Source: F23-D06 sp963643165 (GTDB lineage Bacteria > Bacteroidota > Bacteroidia > Bacteroidales > WCHB1-69). From it: DNA of 31,489 nucleotides. The stretch is from assembly GCA_963643165.1 (NCBI GenBank), contig CAVIJD010000027.1:1-31489 (forward strand), in the 5' to 3' direction. A program made the translations under genes and the position numbers. Each line of letters opens with the position of its first letter. The first letter of the stretch is position 1. Of this stretch, positions 1 through 9,100 are shown one piece after another. The notes under the pieces are model-generated. The model did no database searches. It was not told where the DNA came from and saw nothing but the letters and a program-made list of their open reading frames with translations.

Positions 1-62
1 AGAATTTAGAGGCGTTACGCATACCGCTCTCAAGTCTTAAACCGCAATTCTATCAAATAAAA

Positions 63-2402
63 TCAATTCACCGCAAATCTTTTGGAGAGGCTGTTTCCGT
101 CGGGGAGTGTCACGTTCAGGATATATACCCCTTTAGAGAGCGACGACACTTTCAGGCGGTTGTGACCAGTTGTTAAGGTTATCCGCTTCACAGCCTTTCC
201 ACTCGTGTCGTAAATGGTGGCGGGCACTGCCGTATCTACATTGCCAAGGCTTACATCCAGAAAGTCGGAGGCCGGATTTGGCGTAAGGTGCAGTTTTACG
301 TTTCTGTCCTGTTCGGCAATGCCGGCAGAAGGGTCGCCAACCGCGAGAACGTATTGGCCTGGCAGCAGCATGTCAGTTTTAAGATAGCCGGAATAGGATG
401 AGCCGCCCCGCTCGGCAGGCATGATTTGCCAGGGGTCGGCAGTGGTTTGACGATAGAGCAACTTCAGATTCTCGGGCGTATAGCCGCCGTCAAACAGCCC
501 TTGGTCGGGCTGGTACGCATTGCCTCGCATAAATTTGAACTGCAATGTTCCCGCCGGCACCGTGTTTACATCTTGCCGATAAGCCATGTTGATGTTCCAA
601 TAATGGTTGTCTGACATCTTGTCGATGCCGTCAGGCAATTGCTGTGGGCAATCGGGGCCTGCCATGTTGTGCTCCACACGCACCAGCACCGTGTCCGCGA
701 AATTGTCAAGTTGCACCGTGCAATACGCATTGCCCAAGGTTCGCCGTTCGCCCGACACCAGCATCTCGGTATAGTCAATGGTGGCATCTGCCATCTTTTC
801 GTGATAGTCCACCATAGCAAACACCGGCACAAAGGGCACGCTCACCTCAACGGTGCCAGTTTCGCCGGAGAACATGACGTTTTCGGCCGTAAAAAGTTCG
901 CGCCATTGCGAAACGAATGTCAAATCCAACTTGTTGCGGTCCGCATAATGTGTGGCGCCGGAGAGTTTCTGCCGCAAATGGACCCGATAATTGTCACCTC
1001 CCATAGGGACAACAGAATCGATGGAGAAATGAAGGAAGCCGGGCTGATGCACCCAACCTTGGTAAAAGTCTTCCAACACCATTCCGCTGTTTTGAGCAAG
1101 ACATTGGAAGAATTGTTGGGTTGTTATGTTTTGAAACGCATATTGGTTGAGCAAGGCCTTGCAACTGTTGAAGAAAAGCGAGTCGCCCATATAGTGCCGC
1201 AAGGTGTGTACAATCAGGGCTCCTTTCTGGTAAGAGTGCGTGCCGTAGGTCACTTCTTGCGGAACATTGTCAAGTGCGTAATGACCCCCATCGTCTTTCA
1301 CGATGTCTTTCAAAGTGGTACGATGAACATCACGGATATAGTCGCGGTAGGCTTCGGCACCATAGAGGGCCTCTTTGGTTAGGGCTTCAGCATAGGAGGC
1401 AAAGCCCTCGTTGAGCCACATCTCCTCGGCGCGGCTGCAGGTTATCAAGTCGCCGAACCAGAGGTGGAAAAGTTCGTGCGCATAGAGCGTCTCGTTGGCT
1501 AACGTGCCGTCGATGGCGGCATTGGGATAGGCAATGTTGGTGGCGTGTTCCATGGCCCCGCTTGTGAAGTTGACGGCCACATAACCTACTCTGGGCCAAA
1601 GGTAGGGTCCAAACCACGACTCGTAGGCGCGCAGAACCTCTTTGAGATGCACGAACGAGGCTTGCACCTTGGCTATCGTATTAGGCTGCGCATAGATCGT
1701 TATCGGGATGACGTTCTGAATGCCTTGAAAGGTATCTTGATAGAGACGGTACGGCCCCACGGCCACAGAAGCCAAGTAAGTAGGGATAGGCTGTTCTAAC
1801 TGCCACGTCCACAGACGGCTGCCGTCGGCATTGGTGGCAGAGTCGGCAAGCATGCCGCCACACACGGCCATCTTGCCCGCCTCGGTGCGTATGTGCATGG
1901 TATAGGTTGACTTGTCTGTGAACACATCGAGGCACGGAAACCAGCACCGCCCGAAGTTGTGCGGCTGGTTCTCAAAAGCCACACCCATGTTGTAACAATA
2001 GTTGCCTGAATAGTAAAAACCGCCCCATCTGCTGTCTTGCACCGGCGTGCCATGGTAATAAACCCTGACGTTCGTGGTGTCACCAAGGTGCGTGACAAAT
2101 GGGATGGCCAGTTTGTGCCCATTACGGCTAAAGGAGACCAACTGCCCCGCCGCCTGCACAGAGTCAACGGTCAAACCTTGCAAGTCGAGGGTGAACGTGC
2201 CGAGACTGTCTGTTTCCGTCACGAGTGTGAGGTCGGCATATCCGCCAATCGAGCGGTGCCCGAAATCGGTCATGTCGAGCGAAAGGTCGTAGTGAACCAC
2301 ATGCAACGAGTCGCTGATGTTCTGCGCCGCAACTTTCGCAGCCATCAAGGTGAGGCACACAAAAAGGAGGGACGGCAAGGAAAAGGAGGTGATTTTTTTC
2401 AT
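63..2402 (-). CDS. Secreted M1-family zinc aminopeptidase with T9SS type A sorting tail
   Basis: Predicted extracellular or surface metallopeptidase that removes N-terminal residues from peptides. The zinc site HELFH lies at about residues 309-313, with the third ligand Glu in NEGF near 332. The usual GAMEN substrate motif reads GAMEH (about 282-286). A hydrophobic Sec signal peptide starts MKKITSFSLPSLLFVCLTL and ends near AAQ. The last 75 residues (LTPNPASDFLDVSL, then a KGVYILNV turn and a basic end) form a type A T9SS C-terminal signal, so the protein is probably exported by Sec, passed through the type IX translocon and anchored or released. The frame is open 41 codons further upstream, but the ATG at 2402 is chosen because the signal peptide begins there and the -7 box at 2493-2500 lies upstream. 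At 779 residues it is longer than minimal M1 domains, as expected with the tail. The gene stands alone and diverges from the next one. Confidence 0.93.
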   Translation of the reverse strand: MKKITSFSLPSLLFVCLTLMAAKVAAQNISDSLHVVHYDLSLDMTDFGHRSIGGYADLTLVTETDSLGTFTLDLQGLTVDSVQAAGQLVSFSRNGHKLAIPFVTHLGDTTNVRVYYHGTPVQDSRWGGFYYSGNYCYNMGVAFENQPHNFGRCWFPCLDVFTDKSTYTMHIRTEAGKMAVCGGMLADSATNADGSRLWTWQLEQPIPTYLASVAVGPYRLYQDTFQGIQNVIPITIYAQPNTIAKVQASFVHLKEVLRAYESWFGPYLWPRVGYVAVNFTSGAMEHATNIAYPNAAIDGTLANETLYAHELFHLWFGDLITCSRAEEMWLNEGFASYAEALTKEALYGAEAYRDYIRDVHRTTLKDIVKDDGGHYALDNVPQEVTYGTHSYQKGALIVHTLRHYMGDSLFFNSCKALLNQYAFQNITTQQFFQCLAQNSGMVLEDFYQGWVHQPGFLHFSIDSVVPMGGDNYRVHLRQKLSGATHYADRNKLDLTFVSQWRELFTAENVMFSGETGTVEVSVPFVPVFAMVDYHEKMADATIDYTEMLVSGERRTLGNAYCTVQLDNFADTVLVRVEHNMAGPDCPQQLPDGIDKMSDNHYWNINMAYRQDVNTVPAGTLQFKFMRGNAYQPDQGLFDGGYTPENLKLLYRQTTADPWQIMPAERGGSSYSGYLKTDMLLPGQYVLAVGDPSAGIAEQDRNVKLHLTPNPASDFLDVSLGNVDTAVPATIYDTSGKAVKRITLTTGHNRLKVSSLSKGVYILNVTLPDGNSLSKRFAVN

Positions 2403-2492
2403 ATAGCAGTAAAAAATAGCATATTCACATTCTGTTTGCAATAAAACAAAGCCAAGCGAAGCCCAATAGCGAGCCCGATTCGATTGCGGTTG

Positions 2493-2500
2493 CAAAACTA
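2493..2500 (-). promoter_or_regulatory. Bacteroidota -7 box for the M1 peptidase gene
   Basis: The minus strand reads TAGTTTTG, matching TAnnTTTG, the -7 element of Bacteroidota promoters. It lies about 90 bases before the ATG at 2402. No clear -33 TTG is seen. Confidence 0.5.
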
Positions 2501-2592
2501 TAAAAAAAGCGGCTGTCGCGCTCATTCCCTAACAAGCGTCATTAAAGTTGTCTAATACCTATTTTTAATAATCAAGAAACGAGATAAGACTG

Positions 2593-2600
2593 TATCTTTG
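2593..2600 (+). promoter_or_regulatory. Bacteroidota -7 box for the CMD-cupin gene
   Basis: TATCTTTG matches TAnnTTTG and lies 53 bases before the ATG at 2653. The 250-base gap between 2402 and 2653 holds two divergent promoters and nothing else recognisable. Confidence 0.55.
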
Positions 2601-2652
2601 CCGGCAGATTCACAAGATTGTCTATCTATATGATTAACAAATAATAACAATA

Positions 2653-3768
2653 ATGAAGAAACTCAACAAAATCGCCGCTTTGACTTTCCTTTTCATTGTC
2701 GGCGGCATATCTATCACCAAAGCACAGCACAATATGGATGCATTGAACAAGAAACAGCAGAATTTGGTCGTCGTGGCTGCTTTTGAAGCCAAAGGTGACA
2801 TCGAGCGTCTTAAAGTCGCCCTGTCTGACGCCCTTGACGACGGGCTGACCATCAACGAGTTAAAAGAAGCGCTTTCGCACCTTTACGCTTACACGGGATT
2901 TCCGCGCAGTCTGAATGGTCTTACCGCGTTACAATCGGTAGTCGAGGCACGGCAGGCACAAGGGTTGCACGACGAGCAAGGGCGCGACGCCACGCCATTG
3001 GCGTCAGACTACAACGCCTTGGTTCAGGGCACGGCCGTGCAGACAAAACTTGTAGGTGGCAAGCCTTTCACCTACGAGTTTGCTCCCGCGACAGACTATT
3101 ACCTGAAAGCGCATCTTTTCGGCGACATCTTCGCCCGCGACATCCTGACCTTCACGGAGCGCGAAATCATCACCGTGAGTGCGCTCTCCTCGATGCCGGG
3201 TGTTGAGCCGCAGTTGAAGTCGCACGTTTCCGGTGCCCGTAACATGGGCGTAAGCGACGCTCAATTGCATGCCATTGCAGACGTGCTGGCCGAGAAAGTT
3301 GGCGCGCCCGAGTCGTACCGTGCTTCCAAAGCCATCGCGGAAGTGTTGGGCGAGCCGTTTGACGAGGGCAAGCCTGTAGAGCAGATGATGTTTCCGCAAG
3401 GGGACTTGAACACAGCCTACGCCCCATATTTCATCGGCAACAGTTACCTTGCGCCGTTGCTTTCGGAGGGACTTCCGATGTCGAACGTGACCTTTGAGCC
3501 GAGATGTCGCAACAACTGGCACGTTCACCACAAAGGTGGGCAGATCCTGATCTGCGTTGGCGGCGAGGGATGGTATCAAGAGTGGGAGAAGCCGGCACGC
3601 AAACTTCGCCCCGGCGACGTAGTGAACATCCCCGCGGAAGTGAAGCATTGGCACGGTGCGACGGCCGACTCCTGGTTTCAGCACATCGCCATCGCGGTGC
3701 CTGCCGAGAACGCCACCACCGACTGGCTGGAGCCGGTAACCGACGAAGTGTACAACAAATTGAAATAA
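2653..3768 (+). CDS. Secreted carboxymuconolactone decarboxylase-like protein fused to a cupin
   Basis: Three-part protein of 371 residues. A Sec signal peptide (1-25, ending KAQ) is followed by two carboxymuconolactone decarboxylase (CMD)-like helical modules (about 30-100 and 140-235) and a C-terminal cupin (about 265-350). The cupin shows the metal-binding pattern His290, His292, Gln297 (WHVHHKGGQ) and a second motif PGDVVNIPAEVKHWHG with His332. Gln replaces the commoner Glu. The CMD modules have no CxxC, so an AhpD-like peroxidase role is unlikely; a decarboxylase, lactonase or isomerase type of chemistry is possible, but the substrate is unknown. The fusion itself is familiar in Bacteroidota. 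The signal peptide predicts a periplasmic location. It has its own promoter and faces away from the M1 gene. The start is well supported by the signal peptide. Confidence 0.85.
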   Translation: MKKLNKIAALTFLFIVGGISITKAQHNMDALNKKQQNLVVVAAFEAKGDIERLKVALSDALDDGLTINELKEALSHLYAYTGFPRSLNGLTALQSVVEARQAQGLHDEQGRDATPLASDYNALVQGTAVQTKLVGGKPFTYEFAPATDYYLKAHLFGDIFARDILTFTEREIITVSALSSMPGVEPQLKSHVSGARNMGVSDAQLHAIADVLAEKVGAPESYRASKAIAEVLGEPFDEGKPVEQMMFPQGDLNTAYAPYFIGNSYLAPLLSEGLPMSNVTFEPRCRNNWHVHHKGGQILICVGGEGWYQEWEKPARKLRPGDVVNIPAEVKHWHGATADSWFQHIAIAVPAENATTDWLEPVTDEVYNKLK

Positions 3769-3822
3769 AAAAACTGCCCCTCTTTGCAGTTCTTTCACCC
3801 CTTCCTTAACACCCATGCTGCC

Positions 3823-6279
3823 ATGAACATTCTTTCTGTCATCGATGCCGTCAAGCCTACAGAGCTCATCTTGAACAACGATTCTGCCGTCATTACAGAC
3901 CTTTGCATTGACAGCCGAAAGCTGCGCAACCCGCAAGGCACGCTCTTCTTTGCCATAGAAACCTACAAGAACGACGGCCGCCGCTATATCCCGGAACTGA
4001 TTCAGAACGGTGTCCGCAACTTCGTCACGACCGGATCTCTCGCACTTGACCATTTTGAGTTCCTCGGCTCGGACGTGCTGAACGAATGTAACTTCCTGCT
4101 TGTTTCCGATGTTTATAAGGCCATCAATGACGTTGCCGCCGCGCACCGACTCCAATACCATTATCCTGTGGTCGGGGTTGCCGGCAGCAACGGCAAGACA
4201 GTCGTGAAAGAGTGGCTTGCTATGGTGCTTGACGAAGACTTCAGCATCGTGAGAAGTCCTGACAGTTACAATTCGCAGCTTGGCGTGCCGCTCTCCGTGT
4301 GGCTGATGACGGCGGAGAACAACCTCGCCATCTTCGAGGCGGGCATTTCCCAGCCCGGCGAGATGGCACGTCTTGCCTCCACAATCCGCGCCGACATCGG
4401 CATCCTGACGAACATCGGGATGGCTCACGCCCAGTTTTTCAGCAGCACGAAAGAGAAAACGATTGAGAAACTCAAACTCTTCAAGTATGCCAACGCCTTG
4501 GTTTACCGCGACAACAACGCAGAGCTGAACGAACTGCTGCAACAGCCGGAATACGGGCACTTGCAGAAAGTGTCGTGGGGCAGCAGCCGCGCCGCCTACC
4601 CCATTGAGCAACATACTGAAGAAAACGGGACTGCTTTAGACCTCAACGGGTTCACCTATCACATTCCCTTTGTAGATGCCGCCTCCGTTGAAGATGCGGC
4701 ACATGTCATCGTAGCCGCTCTTTATTTAGGGCTGCCGCCACAACGCATCGAAGAGCGCCTTCACAAACTCACCGCCATCAGCATGCGCATGGAAATTCTG
4801 GAGGGCATCAACCATTCCGTAGTCATCAACGACACCTACAGCCTCGACTTCAACGCTTTGAGCGCGGCGCTCAGCTTCATGGACACGCAGACGCAACTGG
4901 CCCACAAAACCGTAATCATCTCCGACTTTGAGCAGGCAACGGTGGACTACGGGCTCTTGGACAAACTGCTGGCCACCCATCATGTAAACCGGCTGATTGC
5001 CATAGGCCCCAACTTCTCCCAACACCAAAAAAGCCTCACTTGCCCTGATTGTCTCTATTTTGAAAACACGGAAACCTTGCTTGAAGAGTTGCCCTCTTTC
5101 TCGTACGAGACCGTATTGGTAAAGGGTGCGCGCCGTTTTCATTTTGAGCGGGTAGTCAACAGACTGCAGAAAAAGACCCACCTGACCATTCTCAACGTCA
5201 GCCTTCCGGCACTCTCCCACAATCTTGAATACCACCGCTCCCTGCTCGACGCCAGCACCAAAATGGTGGCGATGGTCAAGGCCTCGTCGTATGGTCTTGG
5301 CGATGTGGAACTTGTCAACGAACTGATACACCACCATATCGACTATCTTGCCGTAGCCTACACCGATGAGGGCGTCAGGCTCCGTCGCCGACATGTGCAT
5401 ACGCCCATCATCGTGTTAGGGGCTGAGTCACACAGCTTTGACATGATGGTGCGCGAGAATCTCGAACCTGAGATCTTCAATTTCTATTACCTGCACGAGT
5501 TGGAGAAAGTTTTGAAAAAACATCCGCAAATCAAGACCTTCAACATCCATGTCAAGTTAGACACAGGCATGCACCGTTTGGGTTTTGACGAGCAGGACTT
5601 GCCGGAGCTCATCCGCATCGTCCGGCAAAACAAGCAGTTGCACATAGCCTCGGTGTTTTCGCATTTGGCGGCGGCCGAAGACCCTGGCGAAGATGCCTAC
5701 ACACATCACCAGATTGAACTTTTCAAACGCATGTCCGAACGGCTTTGCCAAGCGTTTGACTACAAGATATTGCGTCACATTCTCAACAGCGCCGGCATTT
5801 GCCGCTTCCGGGAGGCGCAATTCGACATGGTGCGGCTTGGCATCAGTCTGTATGGCTGCAGCGAACTCGAAGAGGTGGCACCGCACCTCCACAATGTGGC
5901 AACACTCAAAACCGTCATCACGCAGGTCAAGACCATCCCTGCCGGCGAAACTATCGGCTACAACCGGAGTTATGTGCTTCGCCGCGACACGTCTGTGGCC
6001 ATCATCCCGATAGGTTATGCCGACGGCTATCCGCGCGAGCTGGGCAACGGGAAAGGCACCGTCATTGTGCAGAGCCATAAAGTGCCCATAATCGGGAAGA
6101 TATGTATGGACATGTGCATGCTGGACGTAACCGGACTTAACGTCCATGAGGGCGACGAGGCGATTGTCTATGGCGAGGGCAACAGTGTCTCGGACATGGC
6201 AAAGGCGGCTGGACTAATCAGTTATGAACTGCTCACCCGCATCTCAAGGCGTGTGCCACGCATCTATGTCAATGAATGA
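3823..6279 (+). CDS. murF-alr: Bifunctional MurF (UDP-MurNAc-tripeptide:D-Ala-D-Ala ligase) / alanine racemase
   Basis: Cytoplasmic peptidoglycan-precursor enzyme joining two steps: racemising L-Ala to D-Ala and adding D-Ala-D-Ala to UDP-MurNAc-tripeptide by ATP-dependent ligation. The N-terminal half (1-450) is Mur-ligase-like, with P-loop GVAGSNGKT at about 118-126 and a ligase C-terminal domain. The C-terminal half (about 455-818) is a fold-type III PLP racemase, with Lys486 in VKASSYGLG as PLP lysine, IGYNRSY with the probable catalytic Tyr, and IPIGYADGYPR near the end. This fusion is characteristic of Bacteroidota. D-alanine ligase (ddl) is not in the window. The frame is open from a TTG at 3784, but the ATG at 3823 fits the usual N-terminus better, giving 818 residues. 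There are 54 bases between it and the preceding gene. Confidence 0.95.
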   Translation: MNILSVIDAVKPTELILNNDSAVITDLCIDSRKLRNPQGTLFFAIETYKNDGRRYIPELIQNGVRNFVTTGSLALDHFEFLGSDVLNECNFLLVSDVYKAINDVAAAHRLQYHYPVVGVAGSNGKTVVKEWLAMVLDEDFSIVRSPDSYNSQLGVPLSVWLMTAENNLAIFEAGISQPGEMARLASTIRADIGILTNIGMAHAQFFSSTKEKTIEKLKLFKYANALVYRDNNAELNELLQQPEYGHLQKVSWGSSRAAYPIEQHTEENGTALDLNGFTYHIPFVDAASVEDAAHVIVAALYLGLPPQRIEERLHKLTAISMRMEILEGINHSVVINDTYSLDFNALSAALSFMDTQTQLAHKTVIISDFEQATVDYGLLDKLLATHHVNRLIAIGPNFSQHQKSLTCPDCLYFENTETLLEELPSFSYETVLVKGARRFHFERVVNRLQKKTHLTILNVSLPALSHNLEYHRSLLDASTKMVAMVKASSYGLGDVELVNELIHHHIDYLAVAYTDEGVRLRRRHVHTPIIVLGAESHSFDMMVRENLEPEIFNFYYLHELEKVLKKHPQIKTFNIHVKLDTGMHRLGFDEQDLPELIRIVRQNKQLHIASVFSHLAAAEDPGEDAYTHHQIELFKRMSERLCQAFDYKILRHILNSAGICRFREAQFDMVRLGISLYGCSELEEVAPHLHNVATLKTVITQVKTIPAGETIGYNRSYVLRRDTSVAIIPIGYADGYPRELGNGKGTVIVQSHKVPIIGKICMDMCMLDVTGLNVHEGDEAIVYGEGNSVSDMAKAAGLISYELLTRISRRVPRIYVNE

Positions 6280-6321
6280 GGCAACGCGGGCTTTCCCTTT
6301 TTGGAGAAATTGAAGAAAACC

Positions 6322-6353
6322 TTGCGGTAACATCCCTTATTTTGCTATTTTTG
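6322..6353 (+). promoter_or_regulatory. Promoter of the endonuclease/phosphatase-fold gene
   Basis: TTG at 6322-6324, then 21 bases, then TATTTTTG at 6346-6353. This fits the Bacteroidota -33/-7 pattern. The ATG at 6375 is 22 bases downstream, which also supports that start over the upstream one at 6276. Confidence 0.65.
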
Positions 6354-6374
6354 CGGTCGACTAAAACCGTGAAA

Positions 6375-7403
6375 ATGAAAAAGACCATCCTGATGGCCCT
6401 TCTGCTTTCGGGCATCGTGTGGCAACCGCGCGCACAACAAGAAAAGCAGCCTGCAACCGTAGTCTTCTACAATGTTGAGAATCTTTTTCACCCGTCTAAA
6501 GACTCGGTGAAATCAGACGGTGACTTTACACCCGACGGTGCCTACCGCTGGAGTTTTTACCGCTACTACAAGAAGATCAGCAACATTGCTAAAGTATTGA
6601 TAGCTTTGGGAGAAGACTCGCCGCCGGCAATAGTAGGACTTGCCGAAATTGAAAACGAAGCCGTACTGAAAGACCTCTGTTACCGTTCGCCGCTCAAGCG
6701 TCTCGGCTACCGCTACATCCATTACGAGTCGCCCGACGCCCGGGGCGTGGATGTGGCCTTGCTGTACCGAGACACTTGCGTCACAATTCTTGACCACCGG
6801 AAAATCCCCGTAGTCTTTCCTTTCGACACCACTTCCCGGAACCGCGACTTGCTGTATGTGCGCGCACAATTCGACACGCTCGACAGCATTCACGTCATCG
6901 TAAACCATTGGACTTCGCGCTTTGGCGGACACGCCGCCACCATTCCCAAGCGCAACTGCTATGCCGACATTGCGAGAGCCTTCATCGACTCCATCCTTGC
7001 CGAAGAACCCGGGGCCAACATGCTCATAATGGGCGACTTTAACGACTATGCCACCGACGAGAGCATGGCGGGTCACCTCCGGGCCAAAAAGCCGGACCGC
7101 CGCAATACAACGGACACGTTGTTCAACCTGATGTATTGTTTTGAAGACGGACGGAACATCGGGTCGCACAAGCACGAGGACTTCTGGCGTTGCCTTGACC
7201 AGATTGTCGTGTCGCGCGCACTGCTGACGGAAACGTCAGGGCTTCATGTAAAAGACCGGATGCCGCACATCTTCCAGGCCTCTTTTTTGCTGATGCCGGA
7301 CAACAAATACGGCGGCACAAAGACCTACCGCACCTTTTTGGGGCCGCGTTACATTGGAGGCTTCTCCGACCATCTGCCCGTTTACGTGGTCCTGGAGAAA
7401 TGA
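6375..7403 (+). CDS. Secreted endonuclease/exonuclease/phosphatase-family protein
   Basis: Member of the Mg-dependent EEP fold, which cleaves phosphodiesters or phosphomonoesters (nucleases, sphingomyelinases, inositol phosphatases). The conserved residues are present: FYNVENLF (Asn33 to Phe38), AEIEN with the metal-binding Glu91, HWTSRFGG, GDFND (Asp221, Asn223) and the terminal SDH. The signal peptide MKKTILMALLLSGIVW predicts periplasmic or outer-membrane export, so extracellular nucleic acid or a phosphoester nutrient is a likely substrate; which one cannot be told. Length is 342 residues, usual for the Bacteroidota version. The longer frame from 6276 overlaps the murF-alr stop and includes the promoter, so the ATG at 6375 is preferred. 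Confidence 0.88.
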   Translation: MKKTILMALLLSGIVWQPRAQQEKQPATVVFYNVENLFHPSKDSVKSDGDFTPDGAYRWSFYRYYKKISNIAKVLIALGEDSPPAIVGLAEIENEAVLKDLCYRSPLKRLGYRYIHYESPDARGVDVALLYRDTCVTILDHRKIPVVFPFDTTSRNRDLLYVRAQFDTLDSIHVIVNHWTSRFGGHAATIPKRNCYADIARAFIDSILAEEPGANMLIMGDFNDYATDESMAGHLRAKKPDRRNTTDTLFNLMYCFEDGRNIGSHKHEDFWRCLDQIVVSRALLTETSGLHVKDRMPHIFQASFLLMPDNKYGGTKTYRTFLGPRYIGGFSDHLPVYVVLEK

Positions 7404-7413
7404 GTTAAAGCCG

Positions 7414-7421
7414 TATTTTTG
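7414..7421 (+). promoter_or_regulatory. -7 box for the FAD dehydrogenase gene
   Basis: TATTTTTG lies 20 bases before the ATG at 7442, just after the preceding stop codon. No clear -33 element is visible. Confidence 0.5.
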
Positions 7422-7441
7422 CAGCCTGAAAAAAACGACCC

Positions 7442-8992
7442 ATGCAATTAAGACTATCCGGAATCCGAATACCTGTCACCAGCCGTCAGAACCCGAAACA
7501 GGCGGCGTGTCGTCAGTACAACATTCGTCCTCAAGATGTGCAGGAGTGCCACATTGTCCGTCAAGCCATCGATGCCCGCAAGAAAAACAGAGTGCTTTAC
7601 GACTACCAGATAGAGGTAACCTTGCCCGAGAAGTATGGCTCGTTGCGTGGGCAGTCGGGGGTGCAGGAATGCACAGCCAGGCCCGACCTGGTCTATCCGC
7701 ACTGGAAAGACACGCTGCGCCCGGTAATTGTGGGGTTCGGTCCCTCGGGCATGTTTGCGGCACTCTACCTTGCCCGGTGCTATGCACGCCCCATCGTCAT
7801 CGAACGCGGCGAAAAAATCGAAGAACGCAAAAAAAGCGTGCAGACTTTTCTGCAAAACCGCATTTTGGATCCGCAGTCCAACGTGCAGTTTGGCGAAGGC
7901 GGGGCGGGCACCTTCTCAGACGGAAAACTCAACACCAACGTTCACAGCGAGTATAACGCCTTTGTGCTGAAAGAGTTCTACTTGCATGGCGCCGACCGCG
8001 ACGTCACCTATCTTCAAAATCCGCACGTCGGCACCGACTATCTCGAGAAAGTGGTGCGAAACATCCGGCTGGAGATAGAATCCTTGGGCGGAGAGTTTCA
8101 CTTCGGCACACTTTTTTCAGACTTTGAACAAAAAGGGGACCACATCAAGGCTATATGCAGCAACGGCATCGCTTTTGACACCCACCATTTGCTGCTAGGG
8201 TTGGGGCACTCGGCCCGGGACACCATCCACAAACTATACGACAAAGGTCTTCGCATTGAGCCCAAAAGTTTTTCCATGGGCGTACGCATTGAGCATTTGC
8301 AAAAGAAAATCAACAAGATGCAGTATGGCGAGGCTGCCGAGATTCTGCCTCCGGCATCCTATAAGGGGGCCGTACACCTCAGCCGGCGAAGCGTCTATAC
8401 TTTCTGCATGTGTCCGGGCGGCCAAGTGATGGCCTCGGCCAGCGAAGCGGGCACCATCGTCACCAACGGCATGAGCGAACGGCTGCGCAACAAAGTCAAC
8501 GCCAACAGCGCCCTTCTGGTGAACGTGACCCCGGAAGACTATTTTATAAACAGTCCGCTCGACGGATTAAGTTATCAGGAAAAATACGAGCGCCTCGCAT
8601 TCGCCATCGCCGGCGACTACCGCGCACCGGGCAATCTGGTTGGCGAGTTTCTCGAAAACCGGGTGGCGCCAACCGCCCGAAGCGTTCGCCCCTCTTACCC
8701 GCATGGCCTTTGCTACTGCGACCTGAGTCAATGCCTGCCCCACTATGTTGTAGAAGCTCTCCAGGAAGCCTTGCCGCTCTTTGACCGCAAGATGCGTGGC
8801 TTTGCCGCCCCCGATGCCGTGCTCACCGGCGTGGAGACCCGCTCCTCGTCGCCTGTACGCATCCTGCGCAACGAAAACAGAATGTGTGACATCCCTGGCA
8901 TCTATCCTGTCGGCGAGGGCGCAGGCTACGCCGGCGGCATCATGAGCGCCGCCATCGACGGACTGAAAACGGCCATGTCCTTGCTGGCTTAG
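7442..8992 (+). CDS. NAD(P)/FAD-dependent dehydrogenase of the COG2509 type
   Basis: Cytoplasmic flavoprotein of 516 residues. A short N-terminal domain (about 1-90) precedes the FAD-binding Rossmann motif VIVGFGPSGMFAALYLA (about 94-110). GEGGAGTFSDGKLNT (about 148-162) is a hallmark of this family. The C-terminus holds PVGEGAGYAGGIMSAAIDGL, the second FAD-contact motif. The family is widespread and often annotated only as FAD-dependent oxidoreductase; its substrate is not established. It resembles the GidA/HI0933 superfamily in fold. It has its own predicted promoter and does not share an operon with azlCD, because about 110 bases with a hairpin separate them. Confidence 0.85.
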   Translation: MQLRLSGIRIPVTSRQNPKQAACRQYNIRPQDVQECHIVRQAIDARKKNRVLYDYQIEVTLPEKYGSLRGQSGVQECTARPDLVYPHWKDTLRPVIVGFGPSGMFAALYLARCYARPIVIERGEKIEERKKSVQTFLQNRILDPQSNVQFGEGGAGTFSDGKLNTNVHSEYNAFVLKEFYLHGADRDVTYLQNPHVGTDYLEKVVRNIRLEIESLGGEFHFGTLFSDFEQKGDHIKAICSNGIAFDTHHLLLGLGHSARDTIHKLYDKGLRIEPKSFSMGVRIEHLQKKINKMQYGEAAEILPPASYKGAVHLSRRSVYTFCMCPGGQVMASASEAGTIVTNGMSERLRNKVNANSALLVNVTPEDYFINSPLDGLSYQEKYERLAFAIAGDYRAPGNLVGEFLENRVAPTARSVRPSYPHGLCYCDLSQCLPHYVVEALQEALPLFDRKMRGFAAPDAVLTGVETRSSSPVRILRNENRMCDIPGIYPVGEGAGYAGGIMSAAIDGLKTAMSLLA

Positions 8993-9011
8993 CGAAAACC
9001 GGACGACGCTC

Positions 9012-9025
9012 GGCCCTTGAGGGCC
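9012..9025 (+). terminator. Short hairpin after the FAD dehydrogenase gene
   Basis: GGCCC, loop TTGA, GGGCC. The stem is only 5 bp and the T-rich stretch follows about 15 bases later, so its function as a terminator is uncertain. Confidence 0.3.
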
Positions 9026-9063
9026 ATTGTAAAACAACCTTTTCAGAGCGTGCAATATTTTAC

Positions 9064-9071
9064 TATCTTTG
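9064..9071 (+). promoter_or_regulatory. -7 box for azlC-azlD
   Basis: TATCTTTG matches TAnnTTTG, 29 bases before the ATG at 9101. A TTTTC stretch about 20 bases upstream could serve as a weak -33 element. Confidence 0.55.
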
Positions 9072-9100
9072 CACCCTTGAATAGAAAACATTAAATATCT

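Noticed and set aside
639..1382. Plus-strand open frame of 247 codons
   Set aside because: Antisense to the M1 peptidase, with no domain and no promoter; the peptidase frame has clear catalytic motifs.
3004..4614. Long minus-strand open frame of 536 codons
   Set aside because: It lies opposite the CMD-cupin gene and murF-alr, spans the gap between them, has no recognisable domain and reads as a mirror of high-GC coding sequence.
4726..5400. Minus-strand frame of 224 codons
   Set aside because: Antisense to murF-alr and without recognisable motifs.
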